From the NCBI RefSeq assembly GCF_017640745.1, contig NZ_JAEPQA010000008.1, positions 62,001 through 126,000 on the forward strand: a DNA stretch of 64,000 bases. Direction: 5' to 3'. The notes below the pieces were generated by a model. It saw only the letters and a program-made list of their open reading frames with translations, was not told where the DNA came from and did no database searches. Below, piece after piece: positions 63,317 through 64,000 of the stretch. The position numbers and the translations under genes were made by a program. This stretch comes from Nisaea sp. Its GTDB lineage: Bacteria; Pseudomonadota; Alphaproteobacteria; Thalassobaculales; Thalassobaculaceae. Position 1 is the first letter of the stretch, and each line of letters opens with the position of its first letter.

Positions 63317-64000
63317 TCGGCGAGCCAACAGCCTTCAGACCACACGGCGCCGTCAGCCCTGGCCAAAGGATCAGACATTCAAGATCCTGGCGCTGGATGG
63401 CGGAGGGATAAAGGGCGTCTACACCGCTGAACTTCTTCGCCTATGTGAAGAAGAGTTCGGGCACGGGAAACCGATCTCTGACTTCTTCGACATGATAGCA
63501 GGCACGTCGACTGGCGGCATCATAGCCCTCGGCCTTGGCCTCGGGATTTCCACGGCAGACATCACGTCCTTCTACTGCGACGATGGGAGAAAGATCTTTC
63601 CGCCAGTACCAACAAGATTGTGGAGCAGGGTCCGCAAGTGGGTGCGTTGGCGATTTCTAGGTCCGAAGCTCGCGCACGAGGAACTGGAGAATGCGCTGAA
63701 ACGCCGGTTCGGGGATCACCTGTTGGCCGAGTCAGCGACTCGTATCGTTGTTCCTGCCTTCATGATGCCGAAGACCGAGATCGCAGTCTTCAAGACCGAT
63801 CACCATGAGGACTTTCGCAATGATCATCGGACACCGATGTGGCAGGTAGCCAGGTCGACATCGGCCGCGCCGACGTACCTGAAAGGCCATGAACACGAAG
63901 AGAGCGGAAGAATCTTCATCGATGGCGGCGTGTGGGCGAATAACCCGGTTATGGTCGCCTTGGTCGATGCATTGACCGCCTACGATCTAACACCGGACCA
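63306..64000 (+). CDS. Patatin-like phospholipase CBASS effector (CapV-like), partial at right edge
   Basis: The frame opens at the ATG at 63306 and runs off the window after 231 codons. The patatin fold is clear: oxyanion loop ALDGGGIKGVY (residues 29-39), nucleophile Ser68 in GTSTGG, and catalytic Asp206 in FIDGGVWANNP. In CBASS such proteins are activated by the cyclic nucleotide and degrade the inner membrane, aborting infection. The start overlaps the E2-like gene by 11 nt, so all three genes form one operon. The C-terminus and anything downstream are outside the window. Confidence 0.93.
   Translation, partial: MFTDRRANSLQTTRRRQPWPKDQTFKILALDGGGIKGVYTAELLRLCEEEFGHGKPISDFFDMIAGTSTGGIIALGLGLGISTADITSFYCDDGRKIFPPVPTRLWSRVRKWVRWRFLGPKLAHEELENALKRRFGDHLLAESATRIVVPAFMMPKTEIAVFKTDHHEDFRNDHRTPMWQVARSTSAAPTYLKGHEHEESGRIFIDGGVWANNPVMVALVDALTAYDLTPD

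Overview
The window is a GC-rich chromosomal segment of an alphaproteobacterium, most likely a free-living, motile member of the Rhodospirillales. The grounds are gene content and order: gltD-gltB, the lptC-lptA-lptB-rpoN-hpf-ptsN cluster, an hsp20-DUF1150 pair, aroA-cmk-rpsA-ihfB followed by trpF-trpB-trpA-accD-folC, a CheZ-type phosphatase, MmcB, TIGR02300 and DUF6362. Both tRNAs encode their CCA ends. The species call is inference from gene content, not from a marker gene.

Layout. 1-5.8 kb: glutamate synthase (large subunit cut by the left edge). 6.1-9.7 kb: undecaprenyl-diphosphate phosphatase, a FAH-family enzyme, a LACTB2-like metallohydrolase, a Nudix hydrolase and a 32-residue membrane peptide. 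9.8-14.8 kb: mmcB with a pentapeptide-repeat gene, an unknown coiled-coil-like protein, cheZ, and a small heat-shock gene with a candidate RpoH promoter. 14.8-21.1 kb, minus strand: LPS export (lptC, lptA, lptB), sigma-54, hibernation factor and PtsN, preceded by an RNase D-type exonuclease and tRNA-Leu(CAG). 21.3-24.7 kb: an NDUFA9-like protein, a PAS histidine kinase overlapping a receiver-only regulator, tRNA-Ala(GGC) and an acidic zinc-ribbon protein. 24.9-34.9 kb, plus strand: aroA, cmk, rpsA, ihfB, lapA, trpF, trpB, trpA, accD, folC. 35-44.7 kb: dehydrogenases, a mandelate-racemase-type enzyme, PutA and a PQQ-type sugar dehydrogenase, with REP-like palindromes in the gaps. 45-58.6 kb: a haem-globin chemoreceptor carrying a PilZ domain, a membrane-anchored protease with a DUF350 protein, AsmA, an RNA methyltransferase, copper-handling genes and an S24-type repressor opposite a DUF6362 gene.

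From about 58.65 kb to the right edge the sequence changes. It looks less GC-rich by eye, has long gene-poor stretches, a 30-bp perfect palindrome and short tandem repeats, and holds accessory genes. The last four kilobases form an apparent anti-phage island: a divergent HTH regulator and ImmA/IrrE-type metallopeptidase pair (CapH/CapP-like), then a CBASS operon made of a CD-NTase, a stand-alone E2-like protein and a patatin-like phospholipase cut by the window end. Two copies of ATGTC-N6-GACAT lie in the 146-nt divergent promoter region, one over the regulator's start codon. They are good candidates for operators through which the regulator pair controls itself and the CBASS genes. This locus is the most interesting part of the window.

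All assignments come from reading translated sequence and motifs. No searches or folding calculations were run, and start codons are chosen by ribosome-binding site and family N-terminus.
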